A stretch of 64,000 nt of DNA from positions 1-64,000 of the forward strand of contig NZ_JAGTAS010000052.1 of the NCBI RefSeq assembly GCF_025685425.1, read 5' to 3'. The notes below the pieces were generated by a model. The model did no database searches. It had not been told where the DNA came from and saw nothing but the letters and a program-made list of their open reading frames with translations. Position 1 is the first letter of the stretch. Each line of letters begins with the position of its first letter. Shown here one piece after another: positions 15,775-24,860 of the stretch. This DNA is from Terriglobus albidus. GTDB lineage: Bacteria > Acidobacteriota > Terriglobia > Terriglobales > Acidobacteriaceae. Both the position numbers and the translations under genes were made by a program.

Positions 15775-16254
15775 GTGGAGAAGAAGCCGCCAAGCCGCCG
15801 TAGCGAGTCGATCGATAACTATCTGAAGGCCATCTTCTCCCTGGGTGGCGGAGATGATCATCTGGTGGGCTCCAAGCAGATCGCCGATCGCCTGGGAATC
15901 GCTCCCGCATCCGTAACCAACATGCTGCAGCGTCTTGCCGGGCAGGCACGCCCGATGGTGCGCTATGAACGACACCGCGGCGTGAAACTCACCGCCGTGG
16001 GACGAAAGAGAGCCCTGGAGATCGTGCGCCACCACCGGCTGATCGAGACTTTTCTCTTCGAAGTACTCGGCTACCCGATCGAGGAGCTTCACGACGAAGC
16101 CGAGCGCCTGGAACACTTCATCTCAGAGCGGTTCGAAGAACGTGTCGCCTCACGGCTCGGCAACCCGACACAAGACCCGCACGGACACTGCATTCCCGCA
16201 CTCGACGGCTCCATGCCGCCGCAGCACCGCGCCGGCTGCCGCTGCTATGTCTAG
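15775..16254 (+). CDS. DtxR/MntR-family metal-dependent transcriptional regulator
   Basis: A 159-residue repressor. The winged-helix domain (residues 10-75) includes SKQIADRLGIAPASVTNMLQRL. The dimerisation domain has HHRLIETFLFEVLGYP and ERLEHFISERFEERV, and ends with DPHGHCIPA. The length fits the MntR type without an SH3-like third domain. Metal ligands such as His and Glu in these helices are present, but metal choice (Mn or Fe) cannot be fixed. The start is GTG. No transporter target is nearby, so it probably acts elsewhere. Confidence 0.88.
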   Translation: MEKKPPSRRSESIDNYLKAIFSLGGGDDHLVGSKQIADRLGIAPASVTNMLQRLAGQARPMVRYERHRGVKLTAVGRKRALEIVRHHRLIETFLFEVLGYPIEELHDEAERLEHFISERFEERVASRLGNPTQDPHGHCIPALDGSMPPQHRAGCRCYV

Positions 16255-16258
16255 ACGA

Positions 16259-16296
16259 GTTGCTGGTTCCTAGTTCCTGGTTGCTAGTTTTCCTGG
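16259..16296. repeat. Degenerate GTTGCTGG/TTCCTAG run
   Basis: A short iterated stretch of TTGCTGGTTCCTAG-type units follows the regulator stop. It resembles, in complement, the AACTGGCAACTG units at 14995-15040. Function unknown. Confidence 0.4.
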
Positions 16297-16317
16297 GGTA
16301 TCACTAAATCCAAACAG

Positions 16318-16338
16318 CCCATACACCCGGTGTATGGG
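16318..16338. terminator. Hairpin between convergent dtxR-type and HAD genes
   Basis: A perfect 9-bp stem CCCATACAC/GTGTATGGG with a CCG loop lies 8 bp from the HAD stop. There is no U-run. Its place between convergent stops suggests a bidirectional terminator. Confidence 0.5.
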
Positions 16339-16346
16339 TAATCCCG

Positions 16347-17012
16347 CTACTTCACGGAAGGAAAAGTCAACCTCAGTCCATCTTCGGACGCCGTGAACTG
16401 CACCTCATCCAACGAGGGCACAATCCAGTCCGCCTGCGACAGCTCTTCCTCGGTATGCGTTCCCAACACCGCCAGAACCCTAGCTCCCGCAGCCTTGCCT
16501 GCACCCACCCCGGCGGGAGCATCCTCAATCACGATGCATTCCTCGGGAGCAAAGCCCAGAAGCGCGGCTCCACGCTGATAGGGTTCCGGATGGGGCTTAC
16601 CATTGGTCACCATGTCGCCGGCGACCAATTTCTCGGGCCACGGCAGACCCGCAGCTTCCAGGCGAACCTCCAGCAGGCGACTGGTGCAGGAAGTGACAAT
16701 GGCCCAGCGCTCCGGCGGAAGTGTAGTCAACAGATGTCTTACTCCGGGCAACACCTCGATATCGTCGGTGTCGGCCATCTCGAGGTCTTCAATCACCCGC
16801 AAGCCCTCTTCCGGATCGATATCGGGGCGGAGACTCTTCACCGTGTCGATGGCGCGCGCACCGTGGGGAACGTTATAGTTCTCGGCGTCGGGAACGCCGT
16901 ACATCTTCGCCCACTGGCGCCAGCAGCGGTTCACGCTGCCGATGGAACTGATCAGAACTCCGTCATTGTCGAACAACAGGCCTTTGGCAAAAACGGTGAT
17001 GCGCTCAGCCAT
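16347..17012 (-). CDS. HAD superfamily sugar-phosphatase-like hydrolase
   Basis: A 221-residue HAD-IA protein. Motif I is LLFDNDGVL (nucleophile Asp near residue 15), motif II is VTSCTSR, the motif III lysine is in GKPHPEPY, and motif IV is CIVIEDAPAGVGAG. A helical cap lies between motifs I and II. The layout is that of beta-phosphoglucomutase and 2-deoxyglucose-6-phosphatase relatives. Its start overlaps the end of the phosphohexomutase gene by 8 bp, so it probably works in sugar-phosphate metabolism. The substrate is unknown. Confidence 0.85.
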   Translation of the reverse strand: MAERITVFAKGLLFDNDGVLISSIGSVNRCWRQWAKMYGVPDAENYNVPHGARAIDTVKSLRPDIDPEEGLRVIEDLEMADTDDIEVLPGVRHLLTTLPPERWAIVTSCTSRLLEVRLEAAGLPWPEKLVAGDMVTNGKPHPEPYQRGAALLGFAPEECIVIEDAPAGVGAGKAAGARVLAVLGTHTEEELSQADWIVPSLDEVQFTASEDGLRLTFPSVK

Positions 17013-18438
17013 GCAACACGAACTCCCGCGCAGCCTCCAAAACCTTGTTTACTGACTCCACCGAGCACGACTCGCAGTAGACACGCAGCAACGGCTCCGT
17101 TCCGCTGGCGCGCAGCAGCAACCAGGTCTCCGCTGCATTCGGCTTCGTCGCGGCCTCCGGATTGTCCAGGAAGAACTTGATGCCGTCCATCGTCTCCACC
17201 CGCAGTACCTTCATCCCAGCGAAGGCATCCACGCCAGCCTTGGCGCGGTTGATGGCGCTCTGCTTCAGGCTGTCATCGATATGCATGTCGATGCGGCCAT
17301 ACTGATGCTCGCCGTACTCAGCCTGCAGCGAGGCCACAAGCTCACCCAGTGTCTTCTTCTCGTCGGCCATAATATTGGCCAACAACAGGCTGTTCAGAAG
17401 GCCATCGCGCTCCGGCAGGTGCTTGGAGATACCCATGCCGCCGGACTCTTCTCCGCCGATCAGGATCTCCTTCTCCAGCATCAGGTCGCAGACGTACTTG
17501 AAGCCGATGCCATGCTCATTCAGCTTTCTGCCGTGCTTGGCGCAGATGCGGTCAATCATCTTGGTGGTGTTAAAGGCGCGCGTTACCTCACCCGGCCACT
17601 GCTTGCGTTCAATCAGCCACTTCAGCAGAACGCAGAAGATCTTATGAGCGTCCACCACATTGCCATGCTCATCAACGGCGCCGATGCGATCTGCGTCTCC
17701 GTCGGTGACCAGGCCGGCATCGCACTTCTCTGCGACGACCACCTTCTGCGTCAGCGCAATGTGCGGAAGAATCGGCTCGGGGTTGATACCCGGGAAGCTT
17801 GGATTGATCTCGCTGCGCATCTCGACATTGGGGATACCCGCTTTATCAAAGATGCCCTTGATCACGCCGCGGCCCGCACCGAACATCGTATCGATCAAAA
17901 AACGATAGCCGGACGCCTTGATCGCACCCAGGTCAACAAACTTCGTGATCGCCGCAATGTACTCCGGATTGAAATCGACCTCTTCAATCGGAGCCGGCTT
18001 CTCTGCTGCCGGAAGCGGAGCCAGCAGATAGCTCTCAATCGCAGTCATGATGGAGGGCTTACCGCTGCCGCCATAGCTGGCCTTGTACTTCACACCATTC
18101 CACTCCGGCGGATTGTGGCTGGACGTAATCATCACGCCGCCTGCCGCCTTGCGGCCGCGCACAGCGTAAGAGAGCGCAGGCGTCGGAGTAATGCCGTTTG
18201 CCAGAAAGACCGGAATTCCGGCGGACGCCAATACGTCGGCTGCTACTTTGGCAAAGCTCTTCGAACCGAAGCGGGTGTCATACCCGATGCAGACGCCGGC
18301 TGCCGGATCTTCGTGCTTCAGCACATAATGCGCAATCGCACTGACAGCGACGCGAACATTGGCATAAGTGAAATCATCGGCAATGACGCCGCGCCATCCA
18401 TCCGTCCCAAACTTAACAACGGTCTTCGCTTCGCTCAT
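17005..18438 (-). CDS. Phosphoglucomutase/phosphomannomutase family protein
   Basis: A 477-residue alpha-D-phosphohexomutase. The N-terminal KFGTDGWRG loop, the phosphoserine site ITSSHNP (S107), the metal loop GDADRIG and the C-terminal phosphate-binding RASGTEPLLRVY are all intact. It interconverts hexose 6- and 1-phosphates. It is directly downstream of the mannose-1-phosphate guanylyltransferase gene with no gap. That favours making mannose 1-phosphate for GDP-mannose, although glucose specificity cannot be excluded. Confidence 0.9.
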   Translation of the reverse strand: MSEAKTVVKFGTDGWRGVIADDFTYANVRVAVSAIAHYVLKHEDPAAGVCIGYDTRFGSKSFAKVAADVLASAGIPVFLANGITPTPALSYAVRGRKAAGGVMITSSHNPPEWNGVKYKASYGGSGKPSIMTAIESYLLAPLPAAEKPAPIEEVDFNPEYIAAITKFVDLGAIKASGYRFLIDTMFGAGRGVIKGIFDKAGIPNVEMRSEINPSFPGINPEPILPHIALTQKVVVAEKCDAGLVTDGDADRIGAVDEHGNVVDAHKIFCVLLKWLIERKQWPGEVTRAFNTTKMIDRICAKHGRKLNEHGIGFKYVCDLMLEKEILIGGEESGGMGISKHLPERDGLLNSLLLANIMADEKKTLGELVASLQAEYGEHQYGRIDMHIDDSLKQSAINRAKAGVDAFAGMKVLRVETMDGIKFFLDNPEAATKPNAAETWLLLRASGTEPLLRVYCESCSVESVNKVLEAAREFVLHG

Positions 18439-19587
18439 CTAGATCAGCTCTTTCCTGCCGAGTTCCTGCAGCGCCTTAACTACTTTGCCGACATCCTGGG
18501 AGTGCTCACGAGTAGTAACCAATAGAGCGTCCTCGGTCTCAACCACGACAAGGTCGTTGACACCAACGAGAGCCACCGTGCGCTCCTTGGCATAGACATA
18601 ATTGCCTTTGGCATTCAGAGCGATCACGCCCTGACCATCGACAACGTTGCCGTGCTGATCGCATCCGGGCGCGGCAATCGACCGCTGATGCTCATGCAAA
18701 GCTGCCCATGAACCGAGATCGTTCCATCCAAACTCCGCGGGAATGCAATAGATACCCGAGCTCTGCTCACCCTTACCCGATCGAGGCTCCAGTACGGCAT
18801 AGTCGATGGAGATGTTCTCGCACTCCGGATAGAGACGCGCAAAGACCTCTTCAAACTCCGGAGTACCATAGGCCTGCGCAATCTCGTCCAGCTTCACCGC
18901 GACCTGCGGCACATGTTCGCGCAAGGCATTGGCCAGCGTGCGTGCTGTCCACAGGAAGATGCCGCTGTTCCATGAATAGCGCCCGGTTGCGACAAACTCA
19001 ACCGCCGTGGGCTTGTCCGGCTTCTCCGTAAAGCGATGAACATGGCGCACAGGCAGCAGCAGGCCCGGCGCCGGCATGGCAACGTCGCCCTGCTCGATAT
19101 AGCCATAACCAGTCTCCGGCCGGGTCGGCGGAACCCCCATGACAACGATGTTGTCTCCGGCTGCGGCGACGGCAATGCCGGCACGCAACGCAGCTGCAAA
19201 ACGTCCGGCATCCTTCACAACATGATCGGAGGGGAAGATCCCAATGACCGTGTCCGGCTCATCACGCTCCATCAGAAATGCAGCGAGACCGCAAGCCGGC
19301 GCCGTATTACGGGCGGCCGGCTCACACAAAATGTGCCCCACCGGTACATCCGGTAACTGTGCGCCTATTTTCTCTGCGAGGACCGAGTTTGTGATCACCC
19401 AGATGTTCTTGCGTTCTGTGGTCAGCGCCAGGCGGTCCACAGTCTGCTGAATCATCGTCCGTTCGCCGTCAAGCGCCAGGATCTGTTTTGCTGTGGCCTT
19501 CCGGCTGCGAGGCCAAAAGCGAGTGCCACTGCCGCCTGCCAGGATGACAGGCACAAAATTGGGGGCTTTCGAAGATGTCTGTTCCAT
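18439..19587 (-). CDS. manC: Mannose-1-phosphate guanylyltransferase
   Basis: A 382-residue nucleotidyltransferase forming GDP-mannose from GTP and mannose 1-phosphate. The signature VILAGGSGTRFWPRSR lies at residues 14-29, followed by a lysine in KQIL. FPSDHVV, FTEKPD and NSGIFLW are further active-site segments of the family. It is the single-domain form; the C-terminal isomerase domain of bifunctional ManC is absent. Its stop abuts the start of the phosphohexomutase, giving a GDP-mannose operon with the HAD gene. Confidence 0.9.
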   Translation of the reverse strand: MEQTSSKAPNFVPVILAGGSGTRFWPRSRKATAKQILALDGERTMIQQTVDRLALTTERKNIWVITNSVLAEKIGAQLPDVPVGHILCEPAARNTAPACGLAAFLMERDEPDTVIGIFPSDHVVKDAGRFAAALRAGIAVAAAGDNIVVMGVPPTRPETGYGYIEQGDVAMPAPGLLLPVRHVHRFTEKPDKPTAVEFVATGRYSWNSGIFLWTARTLANALREHVPQVAVKLDEIAQAYGTPEFEEVFARLYPECENISIDYAVLEPRSGKGEQSSGIYCIPAEFGWNDLGSWAALHEHQRSIAAPGCDQHGNVVDGQGVIALNAKGNYVYAKERTVALVGVNDLVVVETEDALLVTTREHSQDVGKVVKALQELGRKELI

Positions 19588-19615
19588 CAGTCTCCGCTGG
19601 AGTTTTTGCCTACGG

Positions 19616-20818
19616 CTACGACAGTTTCGCGAAGAATTCCTTCATGCGGGCAACACCCTTGTCAATGACGTCCTCAGAAACGGCATAAGAGAGACGTACA
19701 TGCTCGGTGGTACCGAACGGCTCACCGGGTACCGTAACCACATGAGCTTCGCTTAACAGCTTAGATGCAACATCTGCCGCCGAGTTCAGTCCCCCCTTAC
19801 CAAGAAATGCCTTGATATTGGGATAGACATAGAACGCCCCCTCGGGCACAGTGCAGGTGAGCCCCGGAATTCCCTTGAAGCCTTCCAGCACACGGTCACG
19901 CAGACGAATGTAGTCCGCCCGCATCTCCGCAATGCACTCCTGGCTCGCCGTCAGAGCGGCAATCGAGGCGTACTGCACGGGCGTCGCGACGTTCGATGTG
20001 CTCTGGCTCTGCAGCTTGCTCATCGCTGCAATCAGGGCCTTCGGTCCAAGTGCATAGCCCGCACGCCAGCCGGTCATGGCATAGGTTTTTGACAACGAAC
20101 CCAGTACCAGGATGTGCTCCTTGCAGTCGGTAAACGATCCGCCGCTGATGCAGGCGCCGGTAAAGTTCAGATACGCGTAGCACTCATCCAGCAGGACGTA
20201 GATGCCCTTGGCATGCGCCAGACGGATGATCGACTCCAGGTCAGACGGAGCAATGATCGCACCCGACGGATTCGACGGAGTGTTCAGGATGATGACCTTG
20301 GTCTTCGGCGTAACAACCGCCTCGATCATCTTTGCGGTGATGCGGAAGTTCTCCGCCTCGCTGCTCTCGACATATACGGGAATGCCGCCCGCATACTGAA
20401 TGATGTCCTTGAAGCTGACCCAGTACGGCACCGGCAGCACAACCTCATCGCCATGGTCGACCAGCACCTGGATGGCATTGAAGAGCGCATGCTTGCCGCC
20501 CACGGAAAAGACGCACTCCTCTACGGCGTAGTTGGTGCCGAAGTCAGCCTTGTGGCGCTCGACGATCGCCTTACGCACCTCGGGGATACCGGCAACAGCC
20601 GTATAACGCGTGTGGTTGTCCTCAATCGCTTTGATCGCCGCATCTTTGATGTGACGCGGAGTCGCGAAATGCGGCTCACCTGCGCCGAAGTCAGCCAGGT
20701 CAATCCCCTGCGACTTCATCTTCAGCGCTTCGGCCGTAATCGCCATGGTCGCTGAAACTTCGATGCGGTTGATGCGGTCGGTCAGAACCTTCTTCTGCGT
20801 TGCTGTTGCGGTGGTCAT
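19616..20818 (-). CDS. PLP-dependent aminotransferase, aspartate aminotransferase class I
   Basis: A 400-residue cytoplasmic enzyme of the AspC/AAT-Igamma group. The PLP lysine is K244 in SLSKTYAMTGWRAGY. NTPSNPSGA (residues 179-187) binds the cofactor and substrate, and the Arg of the C-terminal VRLSYA binds the substrate carboxylate. It most likely transfers amino groups between aspartate and 2-oxoglutarate; some members also accept prephenate. It stands alone between manC and coaD with short gaps and no visible terminator. Confidence 0.9.
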   Translation of the reverse strand: MTTATATQKKVLTDRINRIEVSATMAITAEALKMKSQGIDLADFGAGEPHFATPRHIKDAAIKAIEDNHTRYTAVAGIPEVRKAIVERHKADFGTNYAVEECVFSVGGKHALFNAIQVLVDHGDEVVLPVPYWVSFKDIIQYAGGIPVYVESSEAENFRITAKMIEAVVTPKTKVIILNTPSNPSGAIIAPSDLESIIRLAHAKGIYVLLDECYAYLNFTGACISGGSFTDCKEHILVLGSLSKTYAMTGWRAGYALGPKALIAAMSKLQSQSTSNVATPVQYASIAALTASQECIAEMRADYIRLRDRVLEGFKGIPGLTCTVPEGAFYVYPNIKAFLGKGGLNSAADVASKLLSEAHVVTVPGEPFGTTEHVRLSYAVSEDVIDKGVARMKEFFAKLS

Positions 20819-20865
20819 AGTACCAGTGTCGCAGATTACACAGTGGGAGCGAAACCCCTCCTGCG

Positions 20866-21348
20866 TTAGACTTTCGCCCGCAGACGATCCATCACCAGCC
20901 CCGGCACCAGGCTGCTGACGTCGCCGCCCAGTTGAAACACGCCCTTGATGAGCCGCGAACTCACATAAGTGTACTTTTCATGGGGCAGCATAAAGATGGT
21001 CTCTAGCTCAGGATCGAGCTTCCGGTTCATCATGGCCATCTGGAACTCGTACTCATAGTCGCTGATGGCCCGAATGCCACGCAGGACCGCCACTGCTCCC
21101 TGCTCCCGGGCAAAATCCACCAGGAGACCGTCAAATGTCTGGACGGAGACATTCGGAAAAGCCTCCGCAGCTTCGCGGATCATCTCCAGCCGCTCTTCCA
21201 CCGTGAATAGCGGCGTCCCCTTGTTCACATTACGCAGAATGGCTACCACCAGATGGTCCACAATCTTCGACCCGCGTGCGATCAGGTCAAGGTGGCCGTT
21301 GGTCAACGGATCGAAGGTGCCGGGATAGATGGCTCGTACGGGCGTCAT
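20866..21348 (-). CDS. coaD: Phosphopantetheine adenylyltransferase
   Basis: A 160-residue enzyme of coenzyme A synthesis, joining 4'-phosphopantetheine and ATP. The nucleotidyltransferase signature is YPGTFDPLTNGHLDLI at residues 8-23. VLRGIRAISDYEYEFQMA and YTYVSSRLIKGV are the other family blocks. ATG 21348 gives the standard length; the frame continues upstream to 21429 without homology. It is divergent from the DUF2199 gene across 35 bp. Confidence 0.95.
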   Translation of the reverse strand: MTPVRAIYPGTFDPLTNGHLDLIARGSKIVDHLVVAILRNVNKGTPLFTVEERLEMIREAAEAFPNVSVQTFDGLLVDFAREQGAVAVLRGIRAISDYEYEFQMAMMNRKLDPELETIFMLPHEKYTYVSSRLIKGVFQLGGDVSSLVPGLVMDRLRAKV

Positions 21349-21383
21349 CGCACATGCAGCATACACGCTTATGCTGGAGATGT

Positions 21384-21962
21384 ATGGCGAACGGCTTCCT
21401 TTGCTCGGTCTGCGGGCAGATTCATCCACCAGCTCCGACCAGCTACAGCATCCAGGCTCCCGATGCCTATATCGCCATTCCCGACGAGGAACGAGCCACC
21501 CGAGCCCAGATCTCGGCGGAGCAGTGCATCCTCGATGAACGGCAGTTTTTTCTTCGCGGACGCATCGTTCTGCCCATCCTCAATCAGCAGAACCAACCCG
21601 CGCCTGAGCTTCTGGACCCGCGTTCAGGTCCTGCCCTGGAGATCAGGATCGAAGCTCCCTACTTTGCCTACGGCTGCTGGGTGGAGGTAAGCCCCAGGAA
21701 CTTCTTCCGCGCCCACGAGCTCTGGAAGACTGCTGGACGAGAGAACGAGCCGCCCTTCCCCGGTTACCTTGCCAACGAGCTGCATCACTATCCCCCGACG
21801 CTCGGCCTTGAGGTACTGGTAGCAACGCAACCGGTGGGAAGACGCCCCCACCTGACTGTCCTCGATCAGACGCACCCGCTGGCACAGGAACAGATGATGG
21901 GACTCAGCACAGAACGTATCCAGCAGATCGCCGAACAGATCCTGCATCACCCGAGGACATAG
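21384..21962 (+). CDS. DUF2199 domain-containing protein
   Basis: A 192-residue protein matching the DUF2199 pattern. A CxxC-type start (FLCSVCGQIH) is followed by AYIAIPDEER, CILDERQFFLRGRIVLPIL and WVEVSPRNFFRAHELW. The two N-terminal cysteines plus His suggest a small metal site. Function is unknown. GGAG lies 6 nt before ATG 21384. It is transcribed away from coaD and converges on recA across a 240-bp repeat-rich gap. Confidence 0.8.
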   Translation: MANGFLCSVCGQIHPPAPTSYSIQAPDAYIAIPDEERATRAQISAEQCILDERQFFLRGRIVLPILNQQNQPAPELLDPRSGPALEIRIEAPYFAYGCWVEVSPRNFFRAHELWKTAGRENEPPFPGYLANELHHYPPTLGLEVLVATQPVGRRPHLTVLDQTHPLAQEQMMGLSTERIQQIAEQILHHPRT

Positions 21963-22008
21963 GACGGTTCGTGTTCGATACCTTCCCCGCCCGGGTGGCC
22001 CTCGGGGT

Positions 22009-22135
22009 CCCCAGAGATCTTTGTTCTCTGGGGTGATCGCTCGCAACGCGAGGGTGGGTAAAGAAGCCACAGATTCTTCGTTGTAAATCCTGAGATCCCC
22101 GAACCCACCCTGACTCCGTGAGGGTGGGGGCACCC
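22009..22135. repeat. Facing pair of GGGTGCCCC-type hairpins, locus 2
   Basis: The left element has GGGGT followed by the 9-bp stem CCCCAGAGA/TCTCTGGGG (22009-22033). The right element (22104-22135) is CCCACCCT/AGGGTGGG, followed by the inverted anchor GGGCACCC. Between them a GCGTTGCGAG-type segment (22037-22057, read on the minus strand) matches part of locus 3 at 24310-24335. This fills the gap between the DUF2199 gene and the recA terminator. Confidence 0.6.
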
Positions 22136-22157
22136 GGTGGGGGAAAAAGTAGTTAAC

Positions 22158-22190
22158 GCAACAACGCCGCCCCGAAGGCGGCGTTGTTGC
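22158..22190 (-). terminator. recA terminator
   Basis: A perfect 14-bp stem GCAACAACGCCGCC/GGCGGCGTTGTTGC with a 5-nt loop lies 12 bp after the recA stop. On the minus strand it is followed by ACTACTTTTT. This is a convincing intrinsic terminator. Confidence 0.85.
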
Positions 22191-22202
22191 ACACACGGTC
22201 GA

Positions 22203-23270
22203 TTACTTGCGTCCGCGGACGACTTCCTGGGCCGCCGCCTGGCCGTTCTCCGGCACCGCCGGAACATCTGCAGGTGCAGCGCCGATCTTCAGCTTGGCGC
22301 GCAGTTCGCTGTTGATCCGCTCAAAGGTGTCCTTGTTTTCCTTCAGGAAGCCGCGCACGTTCTCGCGTCCCTGACCGATGCGCTCGCCCGAGTAGCTGTA
22401 CCAGGCGCCGCTCTTCTCCACAATGTTGTTGGCGACTGCCAGATCCAGCACATCGCCCTCGCGGGAGATACCTTCGCCGTACAGGATGTCGAACTCAGCC
22501 TCGCGGAACGGAGCCGCCACCTTGTTCTTTACCACCTTGGCCTTGGTGCGCGAGCCGGTAACAACCTCGCCTTCCTTCACCGCACCGATGCGGCGGATGT
22601 CGATACGTACTGAAGAGTAGAACTTCAGAGCACGTCCACCGGTGGTGGTCTCGGGATTACCGAACATGACGCCAATCTTCTCGCGGATCTGGTTGATGAA
22701 GATGAGCGAGGTGCGCGACTTGGCCACAGTGCCGGTCAGCTTACGCAGCGCCTGCGACATCAGACGAGCCTGCAGACCGACGTGTGAGTCACCCATCTCA
22801 CCATCGAGTTCAGCCTTGGGCACCAGCGCTGCCACCGAGTCCACCACCAGCACATCAATGGCGCCGGTACGAACCAGGGCTTCCGTGATCTCGAGGGCTT
22901 GCTCACCATAGTCCGGCTGGCTGACCAGAAGGTTATCAACGTCAACACCGAGCTTGCGGGCATAAATCGGATCCAGAGCATGTTCGGCATCGACAAACGC
23001 CGCCAGACCGCCGGCCTTTTGCGCCTCCGCGATGATCTGCAGGGTGATGGTCGTCTTACCTGAAGATTCCGGACCGTAGATCTCGATCACGCGGCCACGA
23101 GGCACGCCGCCCACCCCGAGGGCCGCATCGAAGGAGATGGACCCGGTCGAAATCACCGAGATCGGGACGATGGCTTCACGCGCGCCCAAGCGCATGATCG
23201 ATCCCTTGCCGAACTGCTTCTCAATGCCGGCCATCGCCAGCTCTACTGCTCTTGTGCGCTCATCCGCCAC
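22203..23270 (-). CDS. recA: Recombinase RecA
   Basis: A 355-residue DNA recombinase and SOS coprotease. Walker A is GPESSGKTT near residue 66 and Walker B is [19 protein letters not shown] and [21 protein letters not shown] cover the DNA-binding loops L1 and L2. The C-terminal tail is alanine- and glutamine-rich. Divergent nth lies 162 bp away, and the gap contains a perfect GCGAAAA-CA-TTTTCGC palindrome that may regulate either gene. Confidence 0.97.
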   Translation of the reverse strand: MADERTRAVELAMAGIEKQFGKGSIMRLGAREAIVPISVISTGSISFDAALGVGGVPRGRVIEIYGPESSGKTTITLQIIAEAQKAGGLAAFVDAEHALDPIYARKLGVDVDNLLVSQPDYGEQALEITEALVRTGAIDVLVVDSVAALVPKAELDGEMGDSHVGLQARLMSQALRKLTGTVAKSRTSLIFINQIREKIGVMFGNPETTTGGRALKFYSSVRIDIRRIGAVKEGEVVTGSRTKAKVVKNKVAAPFREAEFDILYGEGISREGDVLDLAVANNIVEKSGAWYSYSGERIGQGRENVRGFLKENKDTFERINSELRAKLKIGAAPADVPAVPENGQAAAQEVVRGRK

Positions 23271-23361
23271 GTTGCTTATCTCCTCAGTCGGTCCCGCATC
23301 CCTCTTGCTGTTGCAGGAAATCAGAGTCTAGCAGCAAAGTGACAGCGCAAGCAAAGAAAAA

Positions 23362-23377
23362 GCGAAAACATTTTCGC
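23362..23377. promoter_or_regulatory. 16-bp palindrome between recA and nth
   Basis: GCGAAAACATTTTCGC has perfect 7-bp arms around CA. It is 92 bp upstream of recA and 56 bp upstream of nth. Two DNA-repair genes read away from it. It matches neither the E. coli, Bacillus nor alphaproteobacterial LexA consensus. It could be a lineage-specific LexA site, but that is an inference. Confidence 0.45.
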
Positions 23378-23432
23378 CTCCTGCGGTGGAAAACCCGTAC
23401 AAAACCCGCCGCGCTATGATTCGGAAACAACC

Positions 23433-24185
23433 ATGGCCACCAAGTCCGCCAAGCCAGCCACTGCTCCTGCCATAAAATCTTCCGCCCTGAAGAAGGCCGT
23501 CGCAAAGAAGATCACTCTGAAAAAGAACTCGTACGATCCGCTCGCCCCGGAGAGAGTCACCGCCATCCTGGATGCCCTGCGCAAGGCGTACCCCAATGCC
23601 GTCTGCGCGCTGCACCACAACTCCGCATGGGAGCTGGTCGTCGCCACAGCCCTCTCCGCCCAGTGCACCGACGTCCGCGTCAATATGGTCACACCGGAGC
23701 TCTTCCGCACCTTCCCAACCCCCAAGGCCCTGGCCGAAGCGCCTTTGCCGGCCATTGAAGAGATCATCCGCACTACCGGCTTCTTCCGCGCCAAAGCGAA
23801 GAACATCCAGGGAGCCGCAAAGGCCGTGGTTGAAAAATTCGGCAACAAGGTCCCCCAAACCCTGGAAGAGCTGATCACACTCCCCGGCGTCGCCCGCAAG
23901 ACCGCCAACGTCGTTCTCGGCTCCTGGTTCGGTATCGCCGTCGGAGTAGTAGTGGATACCCACGTACTCCGCATCTCACGCCGGCTCGAGCTGACCAAAC
24001 ATACGGACGCGGTAAAGGTGGAACGGGACCTGATCAAGATCCTTCCGAAGGACGAGTGGATCAACTATTCGCACCGGGTCATCTACCACGGCCGTCAGGT
24101 CTGCATCGCCCGAAAACCCCGCTGCACCGACTGCACCCTGGAAAAGCTTTGCAACTCCAATGACAAGACCTGGAGCTCGCACTAG
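23433..24185 (+). CDS. nth: Endonuclease III
   Basis: A 250-residue DNA glycosylase/AP lyase for oxidised pyrimidines. The helix-hairpin-helix LPGVARKTANVVLGSWFG contains the catalytic lysine, and VDTHVLRISRRL has the catalytic Asp. The 4Fe-4S cluster is CIARKPRCTDCTLEKLC. The first roughly 30 residues are an Ala/Lys-rich basic extension not found in the short E. coli enzyme; it may add DNA affinity. GGAA precedes the ATG. It is divergent from recA. Confidence 0.95.
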   Translation: MATKSAKPATAPAIKSSALKKAVAKKITLKKNSYDPLAPERVTAILDALRKAYPNAVCALHHNSAWELVVATALSAQCTDVRVNMVTPELFRTFPTPKALAEAPLPAIEEIIRTTGFFRAKAKNIQGAAKAVVEKFGNKVPQTLEELITLPGVARKTANVVLGSWFGIAVGVVVDTHVLRISRRLELTKHTDAVKVERDLIKILPKDEWINYSHRVIYHGRQVCIARKPRCTDCTLEKLCNSNDKTWSSH

Positions 24186-24210
24186 TTTTTCTACAAACTT
24201 TTCCCAGTCC

Positions 24211-24347
24211 GGATGCCCCACCCTCACGGAGTTAGGGTGGGCGGGGAGTACCCCAAATTCCGGACGGATACCCACGACTCGCATTTCGAGGCCCCGGTTT
24301 TCGTGGCTCACTTTACCCACCCTAGCGTTGCGAGGGTGGGGCACCCC
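24211..24347. repeat. Facing pair of GGGTGCCCCA hairpins, locus 3
   Basis: The left copy (24211-24241) reads GGATGCCCCACCCTCACGG then AGGGTGGG. The right copy (24316-24347) reads CCCACCCTAGCG then CGAGGGTGGGGCACCCC. The stems are CCCACCCT/AGGGTGGG in both but the loops differ. They fill the gap between nth and the eamA stop, which are convergent. Confidence 0.7.
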
Positions 24348-24440
24348 GGCAAGGAGATAGTCAAAAAACAAATACAGTTCGTCGATTTATTTTCAAATAC
24401 ATGCAATGAATAGTGAATTACACACTTTCAGAAATTACTT

Positions 24441-24860
24441 TCAGGCGAAGGCCAATACGACTGCACCCGCGGTAATCAGCAGACCGCCAACTACCTTCAA
24501 CGGTGTCAGCGCCTCCCCTAGAAACATCCACGCAAAGACGATTACCAGCGCCACACTCAGCTTGTCGATCGGGGCCACACGGGATGCCTGTCCAAGCTGC
24601 AGGGCACGGAAGTAGCACAACCAGGACAGCCCGGTCGCAAGCCCCGACAGTGCAAGAAAGATCCAAGATCGGGTATTGATATGGCGCAGCTCACCATGCT
24701 TGCCCAGGCTGAGAGCGATACCCCAGGCAAAGACAAAGATCACGCTGGTACGTACCGCGGTCGCCAGGTTGGAGTCGATATTCGCCACACCGATTTTGGC
24801 GAGGATCGCCGTTGCCGCCGCAAAAACAGCTGAGAGCAAGGCCCATACCAGCCAGCTCAT
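24441..24860 (-). CDS. EamA-domain small membrane transporter
   Basis: A 139-residue protein with five hydrophobic segments forming one EamA half-unit (DMT superfamily); two-unit DMT proteins are about 300 residues. Conserved pieces are SAVFAAATAILAKIGV near the start and RVAPIDKLSVALVIVFAWMFLGE. It should work as a dimer. The substrate is unknown. Its start overlaps the hemD stop by four bases, so it is the tail of the haem operon, which may be incidental. Confidence 0.85.
   Translation of the reverse strand: MSWLVWALLSAVFAAATAILAKIGVANIDSNLATAVRTSVIFVFAWGIALSLGKHGELRHINTRSWIFLALSGLATGLSWLCYFRALQLGQASRVAPIDKLSVALVIVFAWMFLGEALTPLKVVGGLLITAGAVVLAFA

Noticed and set aside
17281-18525. 414-residue open frame antisense to the phosphohexomutase gene
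   Set aside because: The opposite strand carries a complete, motif-bearing phosphohexomutase and the end of manC; the antisense translation has no recognisable domain.
23362-23377. Calling the recA-nth palindrome a proven LexA box
   Set aside because: It does not match the CTGT-N8-ACAG, CGAAC-N4-GTTCG or GTTC-N7-GTTC consensus sites, so it is reported only as a candidate.
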